Positions 25,624 to 34,856 of a stretch of 64,000 nucleotides of DNA are shown here, piece after piece (position 1 is the stretch's first letter; each line of letters starts with the position of its first letter). The DNA comes from Bradyrhizobium sp. 199 (GTDB lineage Bacteria > Pseudomonadota > Alphaproteobacteria > Rhizobiales > Xanthobacteraceae). Location: contig NZ_JADPJI010000011.1 in NCBI RefSeq assembly GCF_023073355.1, positions 186,001 to 250,000 of the forward strand. The letters are read 5' to 3'. The position numbers and the translations under genes were made by a program. The notes under the pieces are model-generated. The model worked only from the letters and a program-made list of their open reading frames with translations. It had not been told where the DNA came from and ran no database searches.

Positions 25624-27345
25624 ATGAGCGCAGGTCTCAACGAACAGGACTATCTCGCCACCTTGCGGCGCCTGTGGGACAAGGCCTGGCCAAAGGGCAT
25701 GCCGCGCTCGCCGAACTATCTGCACGGCGAAGTTCCCTTGACGGAATATCTGCGGGCCTGGGCGAAGCACAGTCCGGAGCGGCCCGCGGTGATCTTCTAC
25801 GGTCACGTCATCACCTACGCAGAACTCGACCATCAGAGCGACCGTCTTGCGGCGCTGTTGCAGGCCAGGGGCGTCGGCAAGGGCGACCGCGTCGCCGTGT
25901 TCCTCCCGAACTGCCCGCAATTCCACATCGTGTTCTTCGGCATTTTGAAGCTCGGCGCGATCCACGTTCCCGTTAGCCCGCTGTCCCGCGCGTTCGAGCT
26001 GGCTTACGAGCTCAACGACACCCAGGCCGAGGTGATCGTGGCTCTCGATCAACTCGTCCCCATCGTCGAGCAAGTGAAGGGTGAGGTGCGGCTGCGGGAA
26101 ATCATCGTCACCAGCTTCGCCGACGTCGTGCCGGCAACGCCCGCGTTCCCCGCGCCGGACTCGATCCGCACGCCGCGCGTCGCAGTCCCGGGAGCGACCG
26201 ATCTGTTGCCCGCACTTGCCGCAACGCCCGCATCATCGCCCCTGCCGCCGCCCGGACTCGATGACGTTGCAGCTCTCAATTACACCGGCGGCACCACCGG
26301 CATGCCCAAGGGTTGCGTCCACTCCCATCGCGATATGGTCTACACGGCTGCCGCCAACTACGGCATCTCGGTCGCGTCGGACGAGAGCAGCGTGTTCCTG
26401 TCGTTCTTTCCCGAGTTCTGGATCGCGGGCGAGAATTTCGGCCTGATCTTCCCGCTGTTCTCCGGCGGCACGCTGGTCCTGCTCGCGCGCTGGGACGCTG
26501 TCGGCGCGATGGCGGCGATCGACAAATACAAGGTCACGATCACCGCGATGCCGGTCGACAGCGCCGTCGAGATGATGGACCATCCGCGCTGGAGCGAGTT
26601 CGACCTGTCGTCCTTGAAGCAGGTGCGCGTCGTTTCCTTCGTCAAGAAGCTCAACGCCGAATACCGCAAGCGCTGGAAGGATCTCACCGGCACGATCTTG
26701 ATGGAGGCCGCCTGGGGCATGACGGAGACCCACACCTCCAACACCTTCACATCAGGATTCCAGGACGACGATTTCGACCTCAACAATCAGCCAATCTTCG
26801 TCGGCCTGCCGGTGCCCGGCGCCGAATTCAAGATCACCGATTTCGACACCGGCGCGCTGTTGCCGCTCGGTGCGGAAGGCGAGATCCGCGTGCGCACGCC
26901 GTCGCTGCTCAAGAGCTATTGGAATAAGCCGGAGGCGACCGCCGAGTCGCTCGTCGACGGCTGGCTGCGCACCGGTGACATCGGGAACATCGACAAGGAC
27001 GGCTTCCTGCACTTCCTCGGCCGCCGCAAGGAGATGCTGAAGGTCAAGGGCATGAGCGTGTTTCCGCCCGAGATCGAGGCGTTGCTGGGACAGCATCCGA
27101 AGGTGCTGGGCTCGGGCGTGGTCGGGCGCGACGACCCTGACAAGGGCCAGGTGCCGGTCGCCTATATCCAGCTCAAGCCGGAGGCGGTCGGCACCATCTC
27201 TGCGGAAGACCTGCGCGCCTGGTGTGCCGAGCGCATGGCCGTCTACAAGGTCCCGGAGATACGCATCATTGAAGCCCTGCCTCTGACGGCCACGGGCAAA
27301 GTGAAGAAGCAGGACCTCGATCCGAACTTGCCTGCTGCTGTCTGA
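25624..27345 (+). CDS. AMP-binding acyl-CoA ligase
   Basis: A 573-residue adenylate-forming ligase that activates a carboxylic acid to its CoA thioester through an acyl-AMP. The ATP/AMP loop is YTGGTTGMPKGCVHSH (about 220). WGMTETH is the A5 motif, GWLRTGDIGNIDKDGF the A7 motif, GRRKEMLKVKGMSVFPPEIE the hinge, and the catalytic Lys is in LTATGKVKKQDL at the C-terminus. Overall it resembles the long-chain or aryl acid ligase group. The start ATG follows GGGGAGA. The carboxylase begins 12 bp downstream, so the ligase probably supplies its acyl-CoA. Confidence 0.92.
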   Translation: MSAGLNEQDYLATLRRLWDKAWPKGMPRSPNYLHGEVPLTEYLRAWAKHSPERPAVIFYGHVITYAELDHQSDRLAALLQARGVGKGDRVAVFLPNCPQFHIVFFGILKLGAIHVPVSPLSRAFELAYELNDTQAEVIVALDQLVPIVEQVKGEVRLREIIVTSFADVVPATPAFPAPDSIRTPRVAVPGATDLLPALAATPASSPLPPPGLDDVAALNYTGGTTGMPKGCVHSHRDMVYTAAANYGISVASDESSVFLSFFPEFWIAGENFGLIFPLFSGGTLVLLARWDAVGAMAAIDKYKVTITAMPVDSAVEMMDHPRWSEFDLSSLKQVRVVSFVKKLNAEYRKRWKDLTGTILMEAAWGMTETHTSNTFTSGFQDDDFDLNNQPIFVGLPVPGAEFKITDFDTGALLPLGAEGEIRVRTPSLLKSYWNKPEATAESLVDGWLRTGDIGNIDKDGFLHFLGRRKEMLKVKGMSVFPPEIEALLGQHPKVLGSGVVGRDDPDKGQVPVAYIQLKPEAVGTISAEDLRAWCAERMAVYKVPEIRIIEALPLTATGKVKKQDLDPNLPAAV

Positions 27346-27357
27346 GTGAGAGATCTG

Positions 27358-30300
27358 ATGGCCTTCAAGAAGCTCCTGATTGCCAATCGCGGCGAGATCG
27401 CCATCCGCATCGCGCGCGCGGCGGCCGATGCCGGCATCGCGACCGTTGCGGTTCATCCTGCCGACGATGCGCTGTCGCTGCACGTGCGTGTTGCCGATGA
27501 CGCCGTCGAAATCCCCGGCCGCGGCGCCCGGGCCTATCTCGATATCGATGCGGTCGTGAAGGCGGCGAAGCGCGTCGGCTGCGATGCCGTGCATCCCGGT
27601 TACGGCTTCCTCAGCGAGAACGCGGCGTTCGCCAAGGCGTGTGCGGACGCAGGCATCGTTTTCGTCGGGCCGAAGCCTGCGGCGCTGGACCTGTTCGGCG
27701 ACAAGGTTGCGGCACGGCAATTGGCAAAGCGCTGCGGCGTCCCCATCATCGCCGGAACCAGCGGGCCGTCCACGCTGGAGGAAATTTCGGCGTTCTTCAG
27801 CTCGCTCGATGGCAATGCGGCGATCATGATCAAGGCGATGGCTGGCGGCGGCGGCCGCGGCATGCGCGTGGTGCAGAGGGCGTCCGATCTTGCAGAAGCC
27901 TATGCGCGCTGCCAGTCCGAGGCCAAGGCCGCGTTCGGCTTCGACGGCGTCTATGCCGAGCGGCTGATCCGGCAGGCGCGCCATATCGAGGTGCAGATCA
28001 TCGGCGACCATCACGGTGCGATCTCCCATCTCTGGGAGCGCGAATGCACAATCCAGCGCCGGCACCAGAAACTGATCGAGGTGGCGCCGAGTCCCTCGCT
28101 GAGCGATGCCTTGCGGGGCCGCATCATCGATGCGGCAAAGCAGCTCGCCACTGCAGCGTCCTATGACAATCTCGGCACCTTCGAGTTCCTCGTCGACGGC
28201 ACCGCCCAGGATAGCTTTGCCTTCATCGAGGCCAATCCGCGGCTTCAGGTCGAGCACACCGTCACCGAAGAGGTGCTCGGGCTCGACCTCGTCCGCGCCC
28301 AGCTCGCCGTTGCTGCGGGCGTAACGCTGGCCTCGCTCGGCTTGGCGCAAGGCTCCATCCCGAAGCCGCGCGGCCATGCCATGCAACTGCGCGTCAACAT
28401 GGAGACGCTGGACGAGACGGGCGCGACGCATCCGACTGGCGGCGTGCTCGCATTGTTCGAACCGCCATCGGGGCCTGGCGTGCGCGTCGATAGTTTTGGT
28501 TACGCGGGCTACAAGACCAGCGCGGCCTTTGATTCTCTGCTGGCAAAAGTCATCGTGCATACGCCGGGCGAAGCCTGGCATGACGTCGTCGCCAAGGCCT
28601 CGCGCGCCTTGCGTGAGTTCCGGATCGACGGCGTCGTCACCAACATCGCCTTCCTCCAGGCGGTGCTCGCGCATCCCGATTTCAGGACCAACCGCATCGC
28701 GACCGACTTCATCGATCGCAATATTGCAAAGCTCGTGGACGCGGCCGACGGCCCGGCCAAGCCGCTCTACTTCGCCGCAACCGAGCGAAGCGGTGGCCAC
28801 GGCGCGGAGGCCCAAATTGCGCAAATCGTGCCGGAAGGCGCGGTGAGGGTCGCAGCGCCCTTGCAGGGAACCATCGTCACCATCCAGGTAAAGGAAGGCG
28901 AGATCGTGCGTCCCGGGCAGCAGCTTGCCGTGATCGAATCCATGAAGATGGAGCACCTCGTGATGGCCGAGCAGGGCGGCCGGGTCATGAAGCTCGCCGC
29001 CGGTGACGGCGCCACGCTGATGCATGGCGAAGCCATCATGTATCTCGAGCCGCTCGACGTTGCCGCCGACAGCACGGCCGCGGAAGCCGATATCGATCTC
29101 GATCACATCCGTCCCGATCTCGCCGAGCTGATCGCGCGTCAGGCCAACACGCTGGATGCGAACAGGCCGTCCTCGGTCGAGCGCCGCCGCAACACCAACC
29201 AGCGCACCGCCCGCGAGAACGTCGCCCAGCTCGTCGACGAAGGCTCGTTCATGGAGTACGGCAGCCTTGCGATTGCGGCGCAGCGGCGTCGCCGCAAGCT
29301 CGACGATCTCATCAAGAACACGCCAGCCGACGGCTTGGTGATGGGCGTTGCCACCGTGAATGCGGGGGAGTTCGGACCCGAAGGGGCGCGCTGCATCGTC
29401 GTGGCCTACGACTACACCGTGCTCGCGGGCACGCAGGGCCACATGAACCACAAGAAGATCGACCGCATGCTGACGCTTGCGGAAGACTGGCGTGTGCCGC
29501 TGGTGTTCTATGCCGAAGGCGGCGGCGGCCGGCCCGGCGACACCGACCGGCTCGGCATGACCGGGCTCGACGGCCCGTCCTTCGTGCAATTCGCAAGGCT
29601 CTCCGGCCTCGTCCCGGTCGTGGGCGTGGTTTCCGGCTATTGCTTCGCCGGCAACGCCGCGATGCTCGGCTGCTGCGACGTCATCATTGCGACCAAGAAC
29701 GCCTCGATCGGCATGGGCGGCCCCGCCATGATCGAGGGCGGGGGCCTCGGCGTCTATCATCCGGCCGAGGTTGGGCCTGTTACGTTTCAGTCGCCGAACG
29801 GCGTCATCGACATCCTCGTCGAAGACGAGGAGGAGGCAACGCGCGTCGCGCAGAAGTACCTGTCCTATTTCCAGGGTGCGGTGACGGAGTGGCAGGCCGC
29901 CGACCAGCGCCTGCTCCGCCGCGCCATCCCCGAGAACCGGCTGCGCGTCTACGACATCCGCAGCGTGATCGATCTCGTCGCCGACACGGATAGCGTGCTG
30001 GAGCTGCGCCGCGACTACGGCCTCGGCATGATCACGGCGTTGATCCGCATCGAGGGCAAGCCGTTCGGCCTGATCGCCAACAACCCGCGCCATCTCGGCG
30101 GCGCCATCGATGCCGATGCCGGCGACAAGGCCGCGCGCTTCCTCCAGCTCTGCGATGCCTACGACCTTCCCATCGTCTCGCTCTGCGACACGCCCGGCTT
30201 CATGGTCGGCCCCGAAGCCGAAAAGACCGCGATCGTGCGCCACGTCTCGCGCATGTTCGTGACCGGTGCCAGCCTCACCGTGCCGCTGTTTGGCATCGTG

Positions 30301-30663
30301 CTGCGCAAGGGCTATGGGCTCGGCGCGCAGTCGATGATCGGCGGCGGCTTCCACGCCTCTTTCTTCACCGCGGCCTGGCCGACCGGCGAGTTTGGCGGCA
30401 TGGGCCTGGAGGGCTATGTCCGCCTCGGCTTCCGCAAGGAGATGGAGGCGATCGCCGATCCCGAAGAGCGCGAGACCTACTACCGCAACAAGGTCGCCGA
30501 GCTCTATGCCAACGGCAAGGCGGTCTCGATCGCCTCGGTGTTCGAGATCGACAACGTCATCGACCCCGCCGAAACGCGGCGCTGGATCATGGCGGGCCTG
30601 CGGTCCGTGCCGAAGCCGCCTGCCAGGACGGGAAAGAAGCGGCCGTGTATCGATACGTGGTGA
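27358..30663 (+). CDS. Single-chain biotin-dependent acyl-CoA carboxylase (BC-BCCP-CT fusion)
   Basis: A 1101-residue protein that combines all functions of an acyl-CoA carboxylase. The biotin carboxylase (about 1-445) has ANRGEIAIRIAR, the ATP-grasp glycine loop KAMAGGGGRGMRVV and EANPRLQVEHTVTEE. The biotinyl domain has ESMKMEH with biotinyl-lysine K530. A full carboxyltransferase (about 575-1090) has PGDTDRLGMTG and GFMVGPEAEKTAIVRHVSRM. The fusion and its length match the single-chain long-chain acyl-CoA carboxylases known from mycobacteria and Rhodopseudomonas. The natural substrate here is unknown. ATG 27358 is chosen over a GTG at 27346. It lies in an operon with the ligase. Confidence 0.93.
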   Translation: MAFKKLLIANRGEIAIRIARAAADAGIATVAVHPADDALSLHVRVADDAVEIPGRGARAYLDIDAVVKAAKRVGCDAVHPGYGFLSENAAFAKACADAGIVFVGPKPAALDLFGDKVAARQLAKRCGVPIIAGTSGPSTLEEISAFFSSLDGNAAIMIKAMAGGGGRGMRVVQRASDLAEAYARCQSEAKAAFGFDGVYAERLIRQARHIEVQIIGDHHGAISHLWERECTIQRRHQKLIEVAPSPSLSDALRGRIIDAAKQLATAASYDNLGTFEFLVDGTAQDSFAFIEANPRLQVEHTVTEEVLGLDLVRAQLAVAAGVTLASLGLAQGSIPKPRGHAMQLRVNMETLDETGATHPTGGVLALFEPPSGPGVRVDSFGYAGYKTSAAFDSLLAKVIVHTPGEAWHDVVAKASRALREFRIDGVVTNIAFLQAVLAHPDFRTNRIATDFIDRNIAKLVDAADGPAKPLYFAATERSGGHGAEAQIAQIVPEGAVRVAAPLQGTIVTIQVKEGEIVRPGQQLAVIESMKMEHLVMAEQGGRVMKLAAGDGATLMHGEAIMYLEPLDVAADSTAAEADIDLDHIRPDLAELIARQANTLDANRPSSVERRRNTNQRTARENVAQLVDEGSFMEYGSLAIAAQRRRRKLDDLIKNTPADGLVMGVATVNAGEFGPEGARCIVVAYDYTVLAGTQGHMNHKKIDRMLTLAEDWRVPLVFYAEGGGGRPGDTDRLGMTGLDGPSFVQFARLSGLVPVVGVVSGYCFAGNAAMLGCCDVIIATKNASIGMGGPAMIEGGGLGVYHPAEVGPVTFQSPNGVIDILVEDEEEATRVAQKYLSYFQGAVTEWQAADQRLLRRAIPENRLRVYDIRSVIDLVADTDSVLELRRDYGLGMITALIRIEGKPFGLIANNPRHLGGAIDADAGDKAARFLQLCDAYDLPIVSLCDTPGFMVGPEAEKTAIVRHVSRMFVTGASLTVPLFGIVLRKGYGLGAQSMIGGGFHASFFTAAWPTGEFGGMGLEGYVRLGFRKEMEAIADPEERETYYRNKVAELYANGKAVSIASVFEIDNVIDPAETRRWIMAGLRSVPKPPARTGKKRPCIDTW

Positions 30664-30687
30664 GGGCGGTGCAGCAATAGATGAAGC

Positions 30688-30786
30688 CGTCATTCCGGGG
30701 CGCGCCCAGCGAACTACGGTGCGCAGTTGCGCACCTGAGAATCTCGAGATCCCAGGTTCGGCTCTTCGAGCCGCCCCGGGAAGACG
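30688..30786. repeat. REP-like palindrome, family B copy 1
   Basis: It starts CGTCATTCCGGGGCG and ends with the imperfect complement CGCCCCGGGAAGACG. The interior has a second hairpin GGTGCGCAGTTGCGCACC. A related copy is at 58416-58512. It fills most of the gap between the carboxylase and the sigma-54 activator. Confidence 0.85.
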
Positions 30787-30884
30787 ATCGAGAGAGGTGC
30801 GCCTTCCCCGTTCCCGGTTCCGGATTGACTTCCCCGCCTGTGGTGCCAGACTTTGCGCAAAAATACAGGGTGGAGACGTCCGCG

Positions 30885-32741
30885 ATGGCCAGCCTGTCGG
30901 CCTCGAACCATGTCGCCCGGGTCTTGTCCGTCGCCAATCATGTGGCCGACGTCGATGCCTCTTCGCGCATTGCCAATTCCTGGCGGCGGTCCCTGATCAA
31001 CCACAAGCTCGATCCCGCCCGGCTGGGTCCGCCACAGACGCTGACCGAAGCCGAGGTCCGGCATGTCGCCCAGCCCATGGAGGAGACGATACGGCTCGCC
31101 ACGTCCGAGCTCGAGGATCTCGCCCGTGTGCTGCGGGATGCCGGCTATTGCGTCAATCTCGCTGATGCCAACGCGACCATGCTGTTCAGCCGCCTGCCGG
31201 GCGAGGCCGACACCGAGATATTCCTGCGCTGGAAGGTCTATACCGGCTCGAATTTTTCGGAGGCCCATGAAGGCACCAACGGGCTCGGCACCTGTCTTGC
31301 GGAACAAAAACCGATCCTGGTTCATCGCGACGAGCATTTTCGCGAGCAGTGGGGCATCTTCTCCTGCGCGGTGACGCCGCTGTTCGACCAGACCGGCCGC
31401 ATCGTCGCCGCCGTCAACATCACCTCATGCCGTGATGACCTCAGCCGCGCCGCGCACCAGCTCGCGCTCGCGATCACGATGCAGGCAACGCGCCGCATCG
31501 AGGGCGCGATCTTTCGCGACCATTTCCGTGGCGCCTGGATCGCCACCGTCCCGGGTGAAGGCGGCAGCGGCCTGCTCGCCTATGACGACGATCGCCGCGT
31601 CGTGGGCGCATGCCGGTCCGCGCGCGCACTGCTGGGCCTCACCGACGGCTTGATTGCTTCCGGAATCGACCTGTCGCGCTACATCAAGTTCGACCATCAC
31701 GCGGCGCGGCACGAGGGCGATATCGTCCAGCTGCGCCGCGCCGATGGCAGTCCGTTGGGGCAGGGTCAGATCGCGCCACCGCAGCGCGCGCGGCCGCTCA
31801 CCAACCGCCGCGATCCGCCCGTCGATCGCTTCGATGCGCTGCATCGGCTCGCCGGCGGCGACCCCGGCCTGATCGGAAGCGTGAAACGGCTGATGGGCGT
31901 CGGCGATCACAATCTGCCGGTGCTGCTGCAGGGCGAGACGGGCGTCGGTAAGGACGTGTTCGCGCGCGCCATTCACGCGGCGAGCAACCGGGCGCGCAAC
32001 AATTATGTCGCGCTGAATTGCGCGGCGATGCCCGAGAGCCTGATCGACGCCGAACTGTTCGGCTACGAGGCCGGCGCCTTCACCGGCGCGCGCCGCGACG
32101 GCTCGAAGGGCCTGATCGTGCAGGCCGATGGCGGGACGCTGTTCCTCGACGAAATCGGCGACATGCCGATCGCGCTGCAGACGCGGCTGTTGCGCGTGCT
32201 GGAGAACCGCGAGGTCTGGCCGCTCGGCGCGCTGAAACCCGTGCCGGTCGACATTCGCCTGATCAGCGCCACCCATCGCGATCTCGGCCGCATGGCCGAG
32301 GAGGGCGCCTTCCGGGCCGATCTTTATTTCCGTCTGCGCGGTCTCGCCGTGCGGCTGCCGGCCCTGCGCCAGCGCGCCGACCGCGACGATATCATCCGCC
32401 AGATCGCGCGCGAGGAAGCGCCGAACTGCCGCCTTTCGGAGGACGCCTGGTCGCTGCTGTCGGCCTATCCGTTCCCCGGGAACATGCGACAGCTCCGGCA
32501 TGTGCTGCGGCTCGCCGGCTGCACGGCGGAGGACGGCGTCATCACCGACGCCGACCTCGATCTCCCGCCGTTCGGTGGAAGGGCAACGGAGCCGGATCTG
32601 GCAGCGGCCGAACGCGCTGCAATCGTGGAGGCGCTACGCAAGCATGGCGGTCATGTGACTGAAGCGGCGCGCGCGCTAAAACTCAGCCGTGCCACGCTGT
32701 ATCGGAAGATCAAGCAGTTGAAGATCGAGACGGCGCAGTAG
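30885..32741 (+). CDS. Sigma-54-dependent activator, AcoR-like (GAF-AAA+-Fis HTH)
   Basis: A 618-residue enhancer-binding protein. The N-terminal GAF-like domain (about 60-215) contains SEAHEGTNGLGTCLAEQ, as in AcoR-type activators. The AAA+ domain (about 300-530) has Walker A GETGVGKD, the sigma-54-contacting loop GAFTGA (YEAGAFTGARRD) and Walker B GGTLFLDEIGD. The C-terminal Fis helix-turn-helix is AARALKLSRATLYRKIKQL. ATG 30885 is chosen; a GTG at 30870 is an alternative. It probably controls the ligase-carboxylase operon upstream, though I cannot find a convincing -24/-12 promoter there. Confidence 0.93.
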   Translation: MASLSASNHVARVLSVANHVADVDASSRIANSWRRSLINHKLDPARLGPPQTLTEAEVRHVAQPMEETIRLATSELEDLARVLRDAGYCVNLADANATMLFSRLPGEADTEIFLRWKVYTGSNFSEAHEGTNGLGTCLAEQKPILVHRDEHFREQWGIFSCAVTPLFDQTGRIVAAVNITSCRDDLSRAAHQLALAITMQATRRIEGAIFRDHFRGAWIATVPGEGGSGLLAYDDDRRVVGACRSARALLGLTDGLIASGIDLSRYIKFDHHAARHEGDIVQLRRADGSPLGQGQIAPPQRARPLTNRRDPPVDRFDALHRLAGGDPGLIGSVKRLMGVGDHNLPVLLQGETGVGKDVFARAIHAASNRARNNYVALNCAAMPESLIDAELFGYEAGAFTGARRDGSKGLIVQADGGTLFLDEIGDMPIALQTRLLRVLENREVWPLGALKPVPVDIRLISATHRDLGRMAEEGAFRADLYFRLRGLAVRLPALRQRADRDDIIRQIAREEAPNCRLSEDAWSLLSAYPFPGNMRQLRHVLRLAGCTAEDGVITDADLDLPPFGGRATEPDLAAAERAAIVEALRKHGGHVTEAARALKLSRATLYRKIKQLKIETAQ

Positions 32742-32749
32742 GGTGTTTC

Positions 32750-32905
32750 CCTCTCCCCTTGTGGGAGAGAGGGTGGCTCGCCGCGTAGCGGCGAGACGGG
32801 TGAGGGGTCTGCTTCCGCGCGTGACTCTCGTCTTCTGGATTCGCGGAGAGAACCCCTCATCCGGCGCTTCGCGCCACCTTCTCCCACAAGGGGAGAAGGG
32901 AAGAG
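32750..32905. repeat. Long imperfect inverted repeat, family C copy 1
   Basis: CCTCTCCCCTTGTGGGAGAG and the following GGTGAGGGGT on the left are mirrored on the right by ACCCCTCATCC and TTCTCCCACAAGGGGAGAAG. It forms a large hairpin between the convergent activator and flavin reductase genes and may act as a bidirectional terminator. A related element is at 38256-38389. Confidence 0.8.
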
Positions 32906-32928
32906 GGCAGCGAAGTCGCGGCCGCTTC

Positions 32929-33483
32929 CTACGAAAAATCGCTCCAGCTCAGATGCCGCGAATCGCGGTCGCCGACTGTGACGGTGTCGCGGATTTCGCG
33001 AGGTGCGTGGAAACTGCTGCGCAGATACACGAGCGGCGCGGCTCCGTCGGAATGCGATGTGCCGCGTACCTCGCCGATGAAGATCGAATGCGTCGTCGTC
33101 TCGAATTCCTGCGCCAGCACGCAGTCGAACGCGGCGACCGCGTCCGTCAGCACGGGCGCGCCGGTCGCCCCGCGCGTCCACTGACCGAACGCAAAACGCT
33201 CGTCGCCGTTGACGCCCTTCTGGCCGCTGAAGGTGAGCGCGAGCAGTGCGTGGTCCTCGTGCAGGAAGTTGACCGCGAACGCGCCTTCCTCGCGGATGCG
33301 TGCATGTGCGCTGGCGTTACGGTTGACGCAGACGATTAGCGACGGCGGTGAGTCCGACAGTGAGCAGGCCGAGGTCACCGTCAGCCCCGTGCGCTTGCCG
33401 TGCTCGGCGCCGACCGTCACCAGCGCGACGGCGCCGGCGCACTGCCGCATCGCCTGCTTGAAATCCGTTGCGTCCACGCTCAC
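32929..33483 (-). CDS. Flavin reductase-domain protein
   Basis: A 184-residue FMN/FAD reductase of the HpaC/RutF type that uses NAD(P)H to supply reduced flavin to a partner monooxygenase. The N-terminal DFKQAMRQCAGAVALVTVG, the flavin-binding GLTVTSACSLSDSPPSLIVCVN and the FAVNFL segment are typical. It lies 57 bp downstream of a luciferase-like monooxygenase on the same strand, which is its obvious partner. Confidence 0.9.
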   Translation of the reverse strand: MSVDATDFKQAMRQCAGAVALVTVGAEHGKRTGLTVTSACSLSDSPPSLIVCVNRNASAHARIREEGAFAVNFLHEDHALLALTFSGQKGVNGDERFAFGQWTRGATGAPVLTDAVAAFDCVLAQEFETTTHSIFIGEVRGTSHSDGAAPLVYLRSSFHAPREIRDTVTVGDRDSRHLSWSDFS

Positions 33484-33540
33484 GCGGAAATCTCCGAAAT
33501 GGATGCGGGTGCGGCACGATCGCGCCGCACCCGCCGGCGG

Positions 33541-34638
33541 TCAAGCCGCCTTCTTTGCGGAGCCGAGATGCGCAAGGCGCGGCATCACCTCGTTCTTCAG
33601 CAGCGACAGCGAATGGTGCCAGGCTTCAGCCTTGTGCTTGTAGTCGAAGCCGAACACCAGCAGCACGCCGAAGCCGCCGACCTCCTCGTAGATCTTCTCG
33701 ATCTTTTCGGCGACGGTCGCGGGCGAGCCGACGATCCAGTTCCGCTTGGCGCAATATTCGACGGTGACGTCGCTATCAGGCACATCAGGCGCGTGCTTCA
33801 GATAATCCTTGAAGCCGAAATGGCCGAGCAGCGGCAGGAAGTACTCGCTCATCATCCGGCCCATCATGTCGCCGGTGGAGAGCTTCCAGGCCTCCTCGTC
33901 GGTGTCGGCCACGAACACCTCGCGCACCAGCCGCCAATCCGCGCGGTTCGGCTTGCGTCCGGTCTTGGCGGCGCCGATCTCAACCGAATCCCAATGACTG
34001 CCGACATAGGCCGGATTGAGATTGAGGCTCATCGGGATGAAGCCGCGTTCGCCGGCGAGCTTCAGCGTGTCCGAGTTCTTCGATAATCCGGCAACGCCAA
34101 TCGGCGGATGCGGCGTTTGCAACGGCTTGATGTGGGGCTTGAGGAACTCGAACATCGTGTCCGGCTTGGTCACCGTCCAGAACTTGCCCTTGTAGGTCCA
34201 GGGCGCGGGATCGCTCCACATTTTCAGAATGATTTCCAGCGCCTCGCGCGTCATGTCGCGGTTCTGTCCGCTCATGCCGTCGACGTTGAACATCGCCCAG
34301 TCGCTCGGCAACCCCGATGCGGCGACGCCGAAATTGAGCCGGCCCTCGGAGAGATGGTCGAGCATGGCGACGCGGTTGGCGAGCTCGGCCGGGTGGTGAT
34401 AGGGCAAGAGGAAGCCGCCCGGTCCGATGCGGATATTCTTGGTCTGCATCAGCGCCTGCGCGATCAGCAGGTCCGGCGTGGGATTGGGTTCCCAGGGCGC
34501 GGTGTGGTGCTCGCCGACCCAGGCTTCCTGATAGCCGAGCTCGTCGAGCCAGCGCATGACCTGCAGGTCCCAATCGTTCCCTTCTTTCAGGCCGCACTCC
34601 GGCGGGTGCGAAGGCATCGTGAAATAGCCGATCTCCAT
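33541..34638 (-). CDS. LLM-class flavin-dependent monooxygenase
   Basis: A 365-residue bacterial-luciferase-like TIM-barrel oxygenase that uses reduced FMN and O2. The WVGEHHTAPWEP motif near residue 45 and the RLNFGVAASGLPSDW segment mark the family. ATG 34638 follows GAGGAACTCC; an ATG at 34650 is in frame but lies within that ribosome site. With the flavin reductase downstream it forms a two-component monooxygenase. The substrate is unknown. Confidence 0.9.
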   Translation of the reverse strand: MEIGYFTMPSHPPECGLKEGNDWDLQVMRWLDELGYQEAWVGEHHTAPWEPNPTPDLLIAQALMQTKNIRIGPGGFLLPYHHPAELANRVAMLDHLSEGRLNFGVAASGLPSDWAMFNVDGMSGQNRDMTREALEIILKMWSDPAPWTYKGKFWTVTKPDTMFEFLKPHIKPLQTPHPPIGVAGLSKNSDTLKLAGERGFIPMSLNLNPAYVGSHWDSVEIGAAKTGRKPNRADWRLVREVFVADTDEEAWKLSTGDMMGRMMSEYFLPLLGHFGFKDYLKHAPDVPDSDVTVEYCAKRNWIVGSPATVAEKIEKIYEEVGGFGVLLVFGFDYKHKAEAWHHSLSLLKNEVMPRLAHLGSAKKAA

Positions 34639-34856
34639 GGAGTTCCTCATCTGATGTTGACGCGTCTTGTTGCGCGGTTCACGGGCGTGAGCGGAGACGC
34701 TTTAGCAAGCAGTGTGCCAGCGCCAGCGGCACCTCAGACCTGCGAGAAAAGGCTGGTTTGCGGCCGCGATAGCCGATATCCCGGGGCAGATTTGCGAGGG
34801 CTTGTCTCATTGTCGCGAGACGGTGTCTTGCCGGTGAGACGAGGATACGGATTGCG

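Noticed and set aside
24442..26073. A 543-codon minus-strand frame opposite the chemoreceptor and ligase starts
   Set aside because: Shadow of the repetitive coiled-coil codons of the chemoreceptor; no ribosome site or recognisable domain.
26752..30693. A 1313-codon open frame on the minus strand opposite the ligase and carboxylase genes
   Set aside because: Product is rich in Arg, Ala, Asp and His with no domain, and it mirrors two well-supported genes. Long antisense frames are expected in GC-rich codon usage.
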